Origin: an uncultured Steroidobacter sp.
GTDB lineage: Bacteria; Pseudomonadota; Gammaproteobacteria; Steroidobacterales; Steroidobacteraceae
Assembly (NCBI GenBank): GCA_938008435.1
Contig: CALLKK010000023.1
Coordinates: 14,116 to 78,115 of the forward strand
Direction of reading: 5' to 3'
Length of the DNA stretch: 64,000 nucleotides
In this document: positions 1 through 9,461 of the stretch, piece after piece
Layout: each line of letters begins with the position of its first letter
How positions within the stretch are numbered: the first letter of the stretch is position 1
Translations under genes and position numbers: made by a program
The notes under the pieces: model-generated
Databases searched by the model: none
Told to the model about the DNA's origin: nothing
Seen by the model: only the letters and a program-made list of their open reading frames with translations

Positions 1-1098
1 GGGAAACCGATCAGTAAGTTGGACGACGACGCGTTCACGCGCGTGCGTGTCATTCTGATGCACGGCATCGAGTCCGAGGCGGTGCGGTTTCAGCACGCGG
101 CAGCGCGGATGAACGGCGAGCTGCGTCTGCCGCTTGCTCAAGTCAGACGAGTGGAGCATCACCAGCAGACGTTGGTGAACTGGCTGCTCGGGGCCGATCA
201 CTCTCCGCTCGAGACGACCATCGGCTACGAACAAGTGGCGATCGAGATCACCGCTGCGCTGGCGCAGCAGGAGCCCGACCCGTATCTCGCGCAGACCTAT
301 CGCTACGGTCTGCTCGAAGATTTCGATCACATGTACCGCTATGCGGCATTGCTGGATCGGATCGAGGGCAAGGATGCCAACAACATCCTGCAGAGCTACA
401 CCGACGTGGCACCCGGACGGCCGACGGTCGTCGAGCATCGCTCGCCTGAGAACGACTTACGCCGTCCATTCGATCGCCGCACGGCGGCGCCGATCACGAA
501 GCTCAATGCAATGACGCTCGTCGCGGCGGAGCATCAGACGCATGACTACTACATGCACGTGGGACCGTTGTTTGCGGATCCTGTGGCGCGTCAGCTCTAC
601 GCGGAGATCGCTTCGATCGAAGAGCAGCATGTCACGCAGTACGAGTCGCTGCTCGACCCGACCCAGACTTTGCTCGAACAGTGGCTGCTGCACGAAGCGA
701 ACGAAACCTACAACTACTACAGCTGCGTGCAAGCCGAGACGAATCCGCGCATCAAGGCGCTCTGGGAGCGCATGCTGGATTACGAGCTGGGTCACTTGCA
801 CCTCGTCAGCGAGCTATTCAAGCAGTACGAACGGCGCGACCCGGTCGAGATCGTGGGCGAGCGCCTGCCTGAGCCCTTCCCCTTCGAGAGCCAGCGCGAG
901 TTCGTGCGCGAGACGCTCGCGAACGAAGTCGATCTGAGGGCAAGCGGTCCCGACTACGTTTCGCTCGAGGAAGAACCGCAGAGCTCGATCGACTATCGCA
1001 ATCAGCTCAATTCCGAAGGCTCGCCCAGCGAAATCGTCTCTGAAGGTTACGTGTGGCGGCCGGGCACCGAGCTGACACGCAAGATCGTCAATCTTTGA
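1..1098 (+). CDS. Ferritin-like domain protein, 5' end outside window
   Basis: The frame is open from base 1 with no stop, so the gene very probably begins before the window; the TTG at 19 is only the first in-frame candidate. The visible 365 or so residues are mostly helical and carry repeated carboxylate/histidine signatures of a ferritin-like four-helix bundle: AAEHQTHDYY, IEEQHVTQYE, LHEANETYNYY and YELGHLHL. Such motifs usually bind a di-iron or di-manganese centre. There is no signal peptide in the visible part. Another ferritin-like gene follows after 18 bases, so the two are probably co-transcribed and may form a metal-storage or oxidative-stress pair. The family is inferred from motif spacing; the substrate is unknown. 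Confidence 0.6.
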   Translation, partial: GKPISKLDDDAFTRVRVILMHGIESEAVRFQHAAARMNGELRLPLAQVRRVEHHQQTLVNWLLGADHSPLETTIGYEQVAIEITAALAQQEPDPYLAQTYRYGLLEDFDHMYRYAALLDRIEGKDANNILQSYTDVAPGRPTVVEHRSPENDLRRPFDRRTAAPITKLNAMTLVAAEHQTHDYYMHVGPLFADPVARQLYAEIASIEEQHVTQYESLLDPTQTLLEQWLLHEANETYNYYSCVQAETNPRIKALWERMLDYELGHLHLVSELFKQYERRDPVEIVGERLPEPFPFESQREFVRETLANEVDLRASGPDYVSLEEEPQSSIDYRNQLNSEGSPSEIVSEGYVWRPGTELTRKIVNL

Positions 1099-1116
1099 GC
1101 AGGAAGGGAGCTGATC

Positions 1117-1863
1117 ATGCGCGACTCGATCGATTCGACACGCCTCGGTACGAACAGAACCGGCATGCAAATGGCGCCACAGCAGGCGAAGGAGATGCTC
1201 GATAACACCGAGCTCGACGTAGAGGGCGCAGACATCGACACCAATGGGCAAGGCATTGCGGAGATGCGGGCCGACTACATCCGCGAAGCCGATCCGCTCG
1301 GATCCGTTCCACCGCCGGGCACGATGAAGGGCGCGGTGAAGAGCGGCATCAAGATGATGAAGGGCCGCCGACCGCAAGCGTTCATCGACAAGCTGGGTGA
1401 ACGGCTTGCGTACGAGCGCGGCGGCACGCGTCTCTACGATGCAGCGATCGTGAAGTTCACCACATTCGCCAGTGAGTTGCCGGATGTGGACGTGGCCGAG
1501 CTCGTCCAGATTCGCGAGCAGGAAGCCGAGCACGCCTTGATGCTCATCGAATGTATCGAGCAGCTCGGGGCCGACCCGACGGCGCAGACGCCGTGCGCGG
1601 ACTTGGTCGGTGTCCAAACCATGGGTTTTCTGCAAGCGGTCGCCGATCCACGCACGGACCTGGCACAGACGCTCAATGTGCTGCTTTCGGCCGAGCTGGT
1701 CGATGAAGCCGGCTGGGAAATCCTCATCGCGCTCGCCGAGAGCATGGGACAGTCATCGATGGCAGCGCGCTTCCGCGAAGCCGAGCAGCAGGAACAAGAG
1801 CACGTCTTCAAAGTCCGCGGCTGGTATGAGGCGGTGACGATTGAGGCGGGAAAGTTGGTATAG
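1117..1863 (+). CDS. Ferritin-like domain protein
   Basis: This 248-residue cytoplasmic protein begins with ATG after an AGGAAGGGAG ribosome site. After a polar N-terminal tail of about 85 residues it has a four-helix, ferritin-like pattern: AYERGGTRLYDA, then EQEAEHALM, then AELVDEAGWE, then EQQEQEHVF. This E...ExxEH...E...ExxEH order is what a carboxylate-bridged di-metal site needs. It lies directly behind another ferritin-like gene, which points to a shared operon. The family is visible from the motifs. A role in iron handling or peroxide protection is inference, and the real reaction could be different, because this superfamily includes oxidases, hydroxylases and storage proteins. Confidence 0.65.
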   Translation: MRDSIDSTRLGTNRTGMQMAPQQAKEMLDNTELDVEGADIDTNGQGIAEMRADYIREADPLGSVPPPGTMKGAVKSGIKMMKGRRPQAFIDKLGERLAYERGGTRLYDAAIVKFTTFASELPDVDVAELVQIREQEAEHALMLIECIEQLGADPTAQTPCADLVGVQTMGFLQAVADPRTDLAQTLNVLLSAELVDEAGWEILIALAESMGQSSMAARFREAEQQEQEHVFKVRGWYEAVTIEAGKLV

Positions 1864-2391
1864 CCGAGCGCTCGGGTCTGCTTAGAAACGCGTTGCGCGT
1901 CTTCTTGCTGGGCGGCGTCCTTCTTTGTCCTTAGCCTGTAGCCTGTAGGCAGAGGCGCGCCGGCGCGCTCCAACGCGTCGCGGACGCTTCGTGTCAGAAC
2001 TCGGCAAGGCCTTCTTCGATGCGCGAGGCACGATGCCTCAAGGAAAACTCGGGCGGCTAGGCAGAACGCTTCCTCCCACCCGCCTACAGCCGTCAAGCTG
2101 CAGGCTGGGGTTCCGGCTTGGGGCCAGAGCCCAACGTTGCCCGCCACCCACCAAGAGCCCATACTTTCGCACCAAGAACAACGCATAGGTGAGCTGCGAG
2201 CGCTCTCGATGCTGTCGGCATCGATCCTGTTTCCGTGGGTGTGACGAGGCAATGAAGATCGCGTGCGTGCGCCCGATGCGCGCTCGCGGCTGGTGACGTA
2301 GGTTGAGTGAGGCGGCCCATTGGGAACACTCCTTTGCGCGAAAGCGTCAAACGCACATGAAGCTCATTTCTCGATAAGCACGGGCGGGCTA
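1864..2391. other. Intergenic region, no gene seen
   Basis: I see no convincing coding region here; the short frames have no ribosome site or family signature. It holds a small inverted repeat (CGATGC / GCATCG at 2207-2223) and a direct doubling of the word AGCCTGTAG near 1933-1950, related to a palindromic word at about 30273-30284. The tamA promoter presumably lies in the second half, but I cannot place it. Confidence 0.4.
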
Positions 2392-4146
2392 GTGAAGTGT
2401 CGCGCGCTCATCGTCTCACTCGGATGGAGCGTGCGTGCCCTGCTCTGTGCGTGGGTCGCGGTCGCAACCAGCCATGCCGCGACCGTGACCGTCGAAATCG
2501 AAGGACTGAACGAGACGCTGCGCGAGGCGGTCTTGAACGGTCTCGACTTGCGCAAGTTTGCGGACCGCGGCGCCACGCCGACACAGGTGCGCCGCTTCTT
2601 CGACCGCGCGCCGGAGCAGATCGAGAAGGCCTTGCAGCCTTACGGCTACTACGAAGCCAAGGTCGATGCGGAGCTGATCGAGAAGACCGCCGAGACGTTC
2701 GTGGCGACCTTCAGGGTTACGCCCGGCGAGCCCGTCATCGTGCGCAGCGCCGAGATCCGTATCGACGGAGGCGCAAGCGAGCTGCCGCAACTCAAGGCGG
2801 CGCTCGATGAGTTCGAGCCGAAGATCGGAGACCGTCTCGACCACGCGCTCTACGAGAGCAGCAAGACCGCCATCGACACACAGCTGCAAGCGCTGGGCTT
2901 CTTCGACACCGAGCTGACCGAGCATCGCGTCGAAGTGCGCCGCGCGGCGCGCTCGGCGGACATTCGTCTGCGTTGGGACAGCCACGAGCGCTATCGCTTC
3001 GGCGATGTCCATTTCTCCGACTCGCAGTTCTCAGAAGGCTTCTTGCAGCGGTACGTGACCTGGGATACGGATACGCCCTACTCGGCCGAAGCACTGCTCA
3101 CGCTGCAGCAGCGCCTCGTCGACGCCGATTACTTCTCGACCGTGTCCGTGCAGCCGGACCTGGAGAAACGCGCCGACGGTCGCGTGCCGATCGAGGCGCT
3201 CGTGATCCCGGCCAAACGGACCGTTTACACGGCCGATCTGTACATGAGCACGGATTCCGGTCCGGGCGTGCGATTGGGCATCGACCGCCGCTGGGTGAAC
3301 GACCGCGGTCACAAGCTCGGCGGCCTGATCGAGTATTCGCAGCGCCTGCAGCAGGTGGCGGCCAGCTATCGCATTCCGATCCCCGAGAAGCGACGGATGT
3401 ATACGTTCAGCGGCGGCTATCGCGACGAAGAAACGGGTACGAGCCGCTCGCGCATGGCGCGGTTGTCGGGCACGCAAATGACCGAGAACTGGAACGATTT
3501 CACCAGGACGCTCGGCCTGCAGTACCTGCACGGCGACTTCGAGATCGCCGACGAGACGCACTCGACGAGCTTGCTCTATGCGGAAGGTTTGCTGACGCGC
3601 AAGCGCGCAGACGACTTGCTGTTTCCACGCCGCGGGCTGTCGATTCTTTACGGCGTACGGGTGGCGGCGGAACAGCTCTTGTCCGATACGTCGCTGGCGC
3701 AGATCCGCGCCGAAGGCAAATGGATTCGTCCGGCCGGCTCGCGCGGACGGTTGCTCCTGCGAGCCGCCGCAGGAGCGATGATCGTCGATGACTTCGATGC
3801 CTTGCCGCCCGAGCTGCGCTTCTTTGCAGGCGGCGATCGATCGGTCCGCGGCTTCGACTATCAGGCGATCGGCGAAACCAACGACCAAGGGTTCGTGATC
3901 GGCGGCAAGTATCTCGCCGTCGCGAGCGCGGAGTACGAGCACTACTTCGTCGAGAACTGGGGCGCCGCGATCTTCGTGGATGCCGGCGATGCGTACTCGA
4001 CCGACTTCGATGTGAACGTCGGCGCGGGGATCGGCTTGCGTTGGCGTTCTCCTGTCGGGCTCGTGCGCTTGGATGTCGCCGTACCCGTCGTGAGCGAGCT
4101 CGAAGAGGACGTGCGCGTGCACGTCGTGATTGGACCTGACCTATGA
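2392..4146 (+). CDS. tamA: Outer-membrane assembly factor TamA (BamA/Omp85 family)
   Basis: TamA is the Omp85-family outer-membrane half of the translocation and assembly module, which helps insert autotransporters and other barrel proteins. I chose the GTG at 2392 (584 residues) because it places a clean signal peptide at the N-terminus, with cleavage near SHA|ATVTVE. A longer frame opens at TTG 2320 but would add a non-signal tail. POTRA-like repeats occupy roughly residues 30-260, followed by a C-terminal beta-barrel with the family signature FFAGGDRSVRGFDY near residue 480 and a closing strand rich in alternating hydrophobic residues. The stop overlaps the tamB start (ATGA), so the two are translationally coupled. 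Family and context agree. Confidence 0.9.
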   Translation: MKCRALIVSLGWSVRALLCAWVAVATSHAATVTVEIEGLNETLREAVLNGLDLRKFADRGATPTQVRRFFDRAPEQIEKALQPYGYYEAKVDAELIEKTAETFVATFRVTPGEPVIVRSAEIRIDGGASELPQLKAALDEFEPKIGDRLDHALYESSKTAIDTQLQALGFFDTELTEHRVEVRRAARSADIRLRWDSHERYRFGDVHFSDSQFSEGFLQRYVTWDTDTPYSAEALLTLQQRLVDADYFSTVSVQPDLEKRADGRVPIEALVIPAKRTVYTADLYMSTDSGPGVRLGIDRRWVNDRGHKLGGLIEYSQRLQQVAASYRIPIPEKRRMYTFSGGYRDEETGTSRSRMARLSGTQMTENWNDFTRTLGLQYLHGDFEIADETHSTSLLYAEGLLTRKRADDLLFPRRGLSILYGVRVAAEQLLSDTSLAQIRAEGKWIRPAGSRGRLLLRAAAGAMIVDDFDALPPELRFFAGGDRSVRGFDYQAIGETNDQGFVIGGKYLAVASAEYEHYFVENWGAAIFVDAGDAYSTDFDVNVGAGIGLRWRSPVGLVRLDVAVPVVSELEEDVRVHVVIGPDL

Positions 4147-7100
4147 CGCGGCGCTGGTTGAACTGGATCTTCGGCACGATCGGCGCCCTGCTCGTACTGG
4201 TGCTGGTCGCCCTTCTCTGGGTTCTGAATACCGCCTCGGGCACGCGCACGGCGCTGCGCCTCGTGCAGAACGCGATGGACGGCAAGCTCGCGATCGAGCG
4301 CGTCGAGGGCACGATTGCCGGTCCCTTGAAGTTGCACGGGGTGCGTTTCGCCGATGCCGCGCTCGGAGTCGAAGCGACCGTCGAGGCGATTGCGATCGAC
4401 CTCGCGCTGCTCGAGCTCATCGGCATGCGCGTTCACGTCACACAGGCCGATATCGACGGTCTCGACGTTCTGCTCAGCGAGCCCTCGGTGCCAGCCGCGC
4501 CGCCGGAGCCGAGCGAACCCTTCGACATGCAAGCGCCCATCGATCTCATCGTCGAGCGCTTCATGCTGCGCGATGCGGTCGTGCGGCGTGCGGATGCGAT
4601 GCTCGTCAAGCTCGATTCGCTCGCGCTCGATGCGAGTTGGATCGGCAGGGACGTGACCGTCAAACGACTCGATGTGCGCTCGCCGGACGGTCAAGTGCAA
4701 TTCGCGGGTTCAGCAAGCAGGCGTGCTGCTTACCGCGGCGAAGGCAACGGACAGTTCGACTGGCAGGTCGGCGAGACAAGATATCGCGGTACGCTCGAAG
4801 TGCGCGCACCGAACGACGAAGTCGCAGCCACGCTCGCACTGGCGGCCCCGCTTCGCGCAACCGTCAATATCGGTCTGGTGCAGCAGACGCAATGGCCTTG
4901 GAAGTTCGCGCTCGATGTACCCGCTTTCGACCCGCGCAAGTCCCTGCTGCCGGAATCGGATTGGGAAAGCCTTGCCGCCACGCTGCAGGGTTCGGGCACG
5001 CTCCAACGCGGCACGGTTCAAGGCGAGATCGTGCTCAACGGCGTACCGCTGCGCTTTGAGCAACTCGCCTACGAACGCGTCGACGAGCGAATCGACGTGT
5101 TGGCCAAAGCGCTTCTCGGTGGCGGGACCTTCGATGCTGCCGGGTGGGTCATGCCGAATGCGGAACCTGCCAACGCCAAGATCGAGGCCAAGTGGTCCTC
5201 GCTCACGCTGCCGCAAGAATGGCTCGGACAGGTGCTGCAAACGCAAGGCACGCTTGTCTTCGACGGCAGCGCAGAATCGTATCGTGCGGTGGGTGAGCTC
5301 GATCTCGGTCCGCCCGATCGGCTCGCGCGCATCGAGCTCGATGTGCTCGGCTCGCCCTCTTCCGTGGCGCTGCGACAGCTCGATGTGGTGCAACGGGACG
5401 GACGACTGGCCGCCACCGGCACCATCGAGCTCGAGCCGCGCATCGGCTGGAAGATCGATGTGGATGCACGGCGTTTCAATCCAGGCGATTTCGCCCCCGA
5501 ATGGCCGGGCGAGCTGAGCTTTGCATTGGCGACCGAAGGCGCCATCGAGGACGAAGGTCCCGCAGCGAAGGTGCGCCTGCGCGATCTCACTGGGCGCTTG
5601 CGAGGCCGTGCGGTGGCCGGTGTTGCCGACATGACGCTGGCGTCGGACAAGAGCTTGTCCGGCACTGCCGATCTGCGCTCTGGGGCGAGCCGCATCCAGT
5701 TGCAGGCCAAAGTCGGCGAAGGCACGGATGCGTTGGCGCGTATCGACATTCCGTCTTTGAGCGATTGGCTACCTGACGCGAGCGGCGCCCTGCACGGCAC
5801 GGTTTCCGCGCTTGGACGCTGGCCGAATCTCACCATCGATGGTCAGGTTCGCGGCCGCGCGCTTGCCTTCGGTGAAATGCGTGCCGCATCGCTGCAATTG
5901 AACATGGACGTGACGAATCCGACGGCGCCGGACGGTTTCGTGGAAGTGCGCTTGCGCGATGCCGTCGTGCCGGGCTTCGACATTGCGCGCCTCGATGCCA
6001 CCGCCTCCGGAAATCGCGAGGCCCACTCGCTCGCGTTGCAAATGCGAGGCGCGCCGCTGGCGGCCGAGCTCGAGCTCGAAGGCGGGCTCGTCGAAGAAGT
6101 TTGGAACGGCACGATTCAGGCGCTCGTCCTCGATATCAAGGATGCGGCGCGGCTCGTGCTGCAGGAACCCGTCACGCTCAGTTACAGCCCGGACGAAACG
6201 CGCGTGTCGTCGGCTTGTCTTGCGGACGGCGACATTCGCTTGTGTCTCGAAGGTGCGATGCGCGCCGACGGCTCGCTCGCGGCACAGTACTCGCTCGCCG
6301 ATGTGCCGCTCGATCTCGCCAACGCGTTCCTCGGCAAGGATTCGGCATTCGCGGTGAGCGGAACGCTGCGCGGCGAAGGCACGGTGGCACGTACAGCCGA
6401 AGGCGAGCTGAGCGGGCGCGCGCAGCTTGCCGCACCGCGCATCGAGCTCGCGAGCAATGTATCCGATGTCGACGACAACGCATTGCTGCTTCGCGTGGCC
6501 GATCTCGATGTCGCCGCCGACTTCGCCGGCGAGCGCGCGCAAGCGCGGCTCGTCGGTAAGCTCAACGACACCGGTAGCTTGAACGCCGAGGTCGAGCTGC
6601 AAGGACTCGGTCAGCCCGAAGCAAGCGTGCAAGGCACGTTGGCCGCGCAGCTGCCGAGCATCGCTGTCGTCGAGCTCTTCGTTCCGCAGCTTGCCGACGT
6701 GTCGGGCGCGCTGGATTTGCGAGCCGAAGTGAGCGGCGCATTGGAGCAACCACGGATCGCAGGCGCGCTCAAGCTCGTCGATCTTGCTGCCGATGTGCCG
6801 GAGCTTGGCTTGCAGCTGCGCGAGGGGAACTTCGCTATCGTACCCCGCGAAGAACAAGCCTTCGGCCTCGAAGGGCGCGTTCGTTCGGGCGACGGTCAGC
6901 TCACGGTATCGGGAGTTGCACGCATCGATGGACCTTCGACCGTGACCATCGAAGGTCGACAGTTCCTCGCGGCAGACATGCCGGGTGCGCGCGTGTTCAT
7001 CGAGCCTGACTTGTCGATCGAGCACGTACCGGAGCGCATCACGGTGAAAGGCAAGGTCACCGTGCCCACGGCAACCATCGACCTGCAGGAGTTGCCGGGC

Positions 7101-7886
7101 GGCGGTGGTGGCGGCGCGGCGATTTCCTCCGATGTCGTGATCGTCGACGAAGAAGCTCAAGAACAAGCCGAACAGTCATTGCCGGTGTATGCGGATGTCA
7201 CCGTGGCGCTCGGCGAGAAAGTCGAGCTTGCGGGCTTCGGACTGGTTGCGAACGTCAGGGGCCAGCTGGCCGTGCGCGAACGTCCGGGTGAACCGACGGT
7301 CGCTTCGGGCGAGATTCGCGTGGGCGGCACGTACAAGGCGTACGGACAGGATCTGACGATTCAGCAAGGAAGCCTGCTCTTCGCCAACACGCCGCTCGAC
7401 AACCCGAATCTGCGCATCGTTGCCGTGCGCCAAGTGGGAACGGTGACGGCCGGATTGCGCGTCGGCGGTACGGCGAAGAGTCCGGTGCTGACGGTGTTCT
7501 CCGAGCCCGAGATGGGTCAGGCCAACGCACTCTCCTACTTGGTGGCCGGCAAACCGCTCGATCAAATCGGCGAAGGCGAAGGCGACGCGTTACAGACCGC
7601 AGCGCGTTCGCTCGGTACGGCTGCCGGCGGCTTGCTCGCCAAGAATCTCGGCAAGCGTTTCGGCATCGACGAGATCGGCATCAAGGACGAAGAGATGATC
7701 GGCGGCTCGGCATTCACCATCGGCCAGTATCTCTCGCCGCGCTTGTTCCTGAGCTACGGCGTCGGCCTCTTCGAGCCGGGCGAAGTCGTGACGCTCCGCT
7801 ATCGTTTGACCGAGGAGCTCGCAGCGCAAGCGCAGAGCGGCACGGAGGAATCCCGCGCGGGCATTCAGTATCGCGTGGAGCGCTGA
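4143..7886 (+). CDS. tamB: Translocation/assembly module protein TamB (DUF490)
   Basis: This very large protein (1,247 residues) is the inner-membrane partner of TamA. A single N-terminal anchor segment at about residues 10-30 (IGALLVLVLVALLWVL) is followed by a long periplasmic region of repeating beta-strand structure. That region is thought to form a groove carrying lipid or unfolded protein across the periplasm. The C-terminal TamB/DUF490 domain occupies roughly residues 900-1247 and holds features such as ANALSYLVAGKPLDQI and SPRLFLSYGVGLFEPG. A glycine run (GGGGGG) near residue 985 is a likely linker. It starts inside the tamA stop codon. Length, architecture and linkage all match the AsmA-like TamB family. 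Confidence 0.92.
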   Translation: MTRRWLNWIFGTIGALLVLVLVALLWVLNTASGTRTALRLVQNAMDGKLAIERVEGTIAGPLKLHGVRFADAALGVEATVEAIAIDLALLELIGMRVHVTQADIDGLDVLLSEPSVPAAPPEPSEPFDMQAPIDLIVERFMLRDAVVRRADAMLVKLDSLALDASWIGRDVTVKRLDVRSPDGQVQFAGSASRRAAYRGEGNGQFDWQVGETRYRGTLEVRAPNDEVAATLALAAPLRATVNIGLVQQTQWPWKFALDVPAFDPRKSLLPESDWESLAATLQGSGTLQRGTVQGEIVLNGVPLRFEQLAYERVDERIDVLAKALLGGGTFDAAGWVMPNAEPANAKIEAKWSSLTLPQEWLGQVLQTQGTLVFDGSAESYRAVGELDLGPPDRLARIELDVLGSPSSVALRQLDVVQRDGRLAATGTIELEPRIGWKIDVDARRFNPGDFAPEWPGELSFALATEGAIEDEGPAAKVRLRDLTGRLRGRAVAGVADMTLASDKSLSGTADLRSGASRIQLQAKVGEGTDALARIDIPSLSDWLPDASGALHGTVSALGRWPNLTIDGQVRGRALAFGEMRAASLQLNMDVTNPTAPDGFVEVRLRDAVVPGFDIARLDATASGNREAHSLALQMRGAPLAAELELEGGLVEEVWNGTIQALVLDIKDAARLVLQEPVTLSYSPDETRVSSACLADGDIRLCLEGAMRADGSLAAQYSLADVPLDLANAFLGKDSAFAVSGTLRGEGTVARTAEGELSGRAQLAAPRIELASNVSDVDDNALLLRVADLDVAADFAGERAQARLVGKLNDTGSLNAEVELQGLGQPEASVQGTLAAQLPSIAVVELFVPQLADVSGALDLRAEVSGALEQPRIAGALKLVDLAADVPELGLQLREGNFAIVPREEQAFGLEGRVRSGDGQLTVSGVARIDGPSTVTIEGRQFLAADMPGARVFIEPDLSIEHVPERITVKGKVTVPTATIDLQELPGGGGGGAAISSDVVIVDEEAQEQAEQSLPVYADVTVALGEKVELAGFGLVANVRGQLAVRERPGEPTVASGEIRVGGTYKAYGQDLTIQQGSLLFANTPLDNPNLRIVAVRQVGTVTAGLRVGGTAKSPVLTVFSEPEMGQANALSYLVAGKPLDQIGEGEGDALQTAARSLGTAAGGLLAKNLGKRFGIDEIGIKDEEMIGGSAFTIGQYLSPRLFLSYGVGLFEPGEVVTLRYRLTEELAAQAQSGTEESRAGIQYRVER

Positions 7887-7916
7887 AGCGGCGCGGCCCG
7901 ATCGTGCCCGCGACGC

Positions 7917-8465
7917 TCAGCGCGAGATGATGGCGTCTTCGAGCACGGGCGGCACGACTTTTCCGGGCGTGACCGTCGTGCCGAGATAGAGGAACGCGAC
8001 GATGTGATCCTCGGGCTGCAAGCCGAGCGCCGTCTTGACCGCCGCATCGTACGCAGCTGCGCCCGTCTTCCACATCGCGCCATAGCCGAGCGCGTTGGCA
8101 GCAAGGAACATGTTCTGCACGCCAGCTGCCACGGCGGCCACTTGCTCGATCTCGGGAATCTTCCCGGGCGCAATGCGTGCTGCGACGACCACGATCGTCG
8201 GCGCGCGCAAGACCTTGCCGCGTTCCGCATCGAGCTGCGCTTGCGTGGCGTTCGGCATCTTGCCTTGTAACAGCGCCGCCATGGCGTCGCCCAACTTACT
8301 GCGCGCATCGCCTTCGAGGACGACGAAGCGCCACGGCTTCAAGCGGCCGTGGTCGGGCGCACGCAGACCGGCGCGCAGGATGATGTCGAGATGCTCGCGC
8401 GTGGGCGCGGGCTCTCCGAGCTTGACCGCGGAAGCGCGCGATTGAATGCCTTCGAGCAGATCCAT
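7917..8465 (-). CDS. Nitroreductase family protein (YdjA-like)
   Basis: This 182-residue FMN-dependent oxidoreductase of the small YdjA-type nitroreductase subgroup shows the family landmarks: SRASAVKLGEPAPT at the N-terminus, LRAGLRAPDHGRLKPWRFVV for FMN contact, and ALGYGAMWKTG later on. A longer frame runs upstream to 8909, but that part is the shadow of the neighbouring gene; the ATG at 8465 gives a family-typical N-terminus. The start overlaps the stop of the upstream MaoC-like gene as ATGA, so the two are coupled. The physiological substrate of this subgroup is uncertain. Confidence 0.88.
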   Translation of the reverse strand: MDLLEGIQSRASAVKLGEPAPTREHLDIILRAGLRAPDHGRLKPWRFVVLEGDARSKLGDAMAALLQGKMPNATQAQLDAERGKVLRAPTIVVVAARIAPGKIPEIEQVAAVAAGVQNMFLAANALGYGAMWKTGAAAYDAAVKTALGLQPEDHIVAFLYLGTTVTPGKVVPPVLEDAIISR

Positions 8466-9352
8466 CAGATTCGTCTCACTTGCATGGCGAGGTGCAGCCG
8501 GTCGCCACGCGGTGTAGCCATCGAAATATCCACGCCGCCGTCGACCGCCCAGGTGCGTGCGAGCGCCTGCGACGGCAGATAGACCGGCAGCTTGAACTGC
8601 GTGTCGATCTGGATATTCCCTTCGGGCAGCTGCGCCGCTGCTGCGCCCAAGCAGCGGCCGAGCGACCACATGCCGTGCGCGACGGCTTGCTTGAAGCCGA
8701 ACATGCTGGCGGTCTTCGCGGTGAGGTGAATCGGATTGAAGTCGCCGGAGACGCGCGCATAGCGCCAGCCGGTGTTCTCCGCGACATCGATGGTAGTGAC
8801 CTCGACGCCGCTCTCCGGATGCGCCGAGCGCTCGATGACGGGACGTTGTTTCGTCCCTTCCTTCGCCGGTGCCGTCCCGCGCGCGAACATCGTGCTCACC
8901 TCTTCCCACACGAGCCGACCGTCCTGCTCATAGCGCGTCGTGAAATCGTATTCCTGCCCGACGTCGGTCACGCGCATCGTGTCGAAGTGCACCGACAGCT
9001 TGAGCGGCTTGTCGACCTCCGCGCGGCCGAGCACGCGGATCGTGTTGCGCAGATGGATCAGGCCGAGCACTTTGACGGGAAAGTTGTCCGCGACGAAGAG
9101 CTGCATGTGCAGCGGCATGGCCACCACATGCAGATACGCCGGCGGCAAACCGCGATCGAGCGGCGCAGCGCACACCTCCGCGTAGCGGCGCAGATGCGCA
9201 GGCGACAGCCGCACCTTCTCCACGACGAGCTCGACCGGACCGACGGGCGCGCCTTCGGGCGCGATGTACGGCTTCTTGCTGAGCACCACCTTGGCATACG
9301 CCGGCACCATCGACGGCAGGCCGGCAAAGGTTTTCTTGTTCGGAGCAGGCAT
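8465..9352 (-). CDS. MaoC-like acyl dehydratase/hydratase
   Basis: This double hot-dog-fold protein (295 residues from ATG 9352; a TTG five codons earlier is possible) carries the hydratase-2 signature: SGDFNPIHLTAKTASMFGF followed by AVAHGMWSLG, at about residues 195-230. The Asp and His of this segment are the catalytic pair in MaoC/R-hydratase enzymes, which hydrate trans-2-enoyl-CoA or dehydrate 3-hydroxyacyl-CoA. The N-terminal half resembles a degenerate first hot-dog repeat. It is followed by the nitroreductase with a four-base overlap. The likely role is in fatty-acid or polyketide-type acyl metabolism; the exact substrate cannot be read from sequence. Confidence 0.83.
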   Translation of the reverse strand: MPAPNKKTFAGLPSMVPAYAKVVLSKKPYIAPEGAPVGPVELVVEKVRLSPAHLRRYAEVCAAPLDRGLPPAYLHVVAMPLHMQLFVADNFPVKVLGLIHLRNTIRVLGRAEVDKPLKLSVHFDTMRVTDVGQEYDFTTRYEQDGRLVWEEVSTMFARGTAPAKEGTKQRPVIERSAHPESGVEVTTIDVAENTGWRYARVSGDFNPIHLTAKTASMFGFKQAVAHGMWSLGRCLGAAAAQLPEGNIQIDTQFKLPVYLPSQALARTWAVDGGVDISMATPRGDRLHLAMQVRRI

Positions 9353-9461
9353 CAGCGGCACACGCAAGTGAGCGAGGTCGAGGGAGACGAAAGCGCTCGG
9401 GCCAAAGAGCAGCTAAGCACGGCTGTGGCAGCGTTCAGCAAGTGTGGATCCTTCCGGCAGT

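Noticed and set aside
1991..2188. Small plus-strand frame in the tamA upstream region
   Set aside because: No ribosome site, no family resemblance and low-complexity content; treated as non-coding.
5769..7166. Minus-strand open frame of 465 codons inside tamB
   Set aside because: It is antisense to the conserved C-terminal half of TamB with no own motifs or ribosome site.
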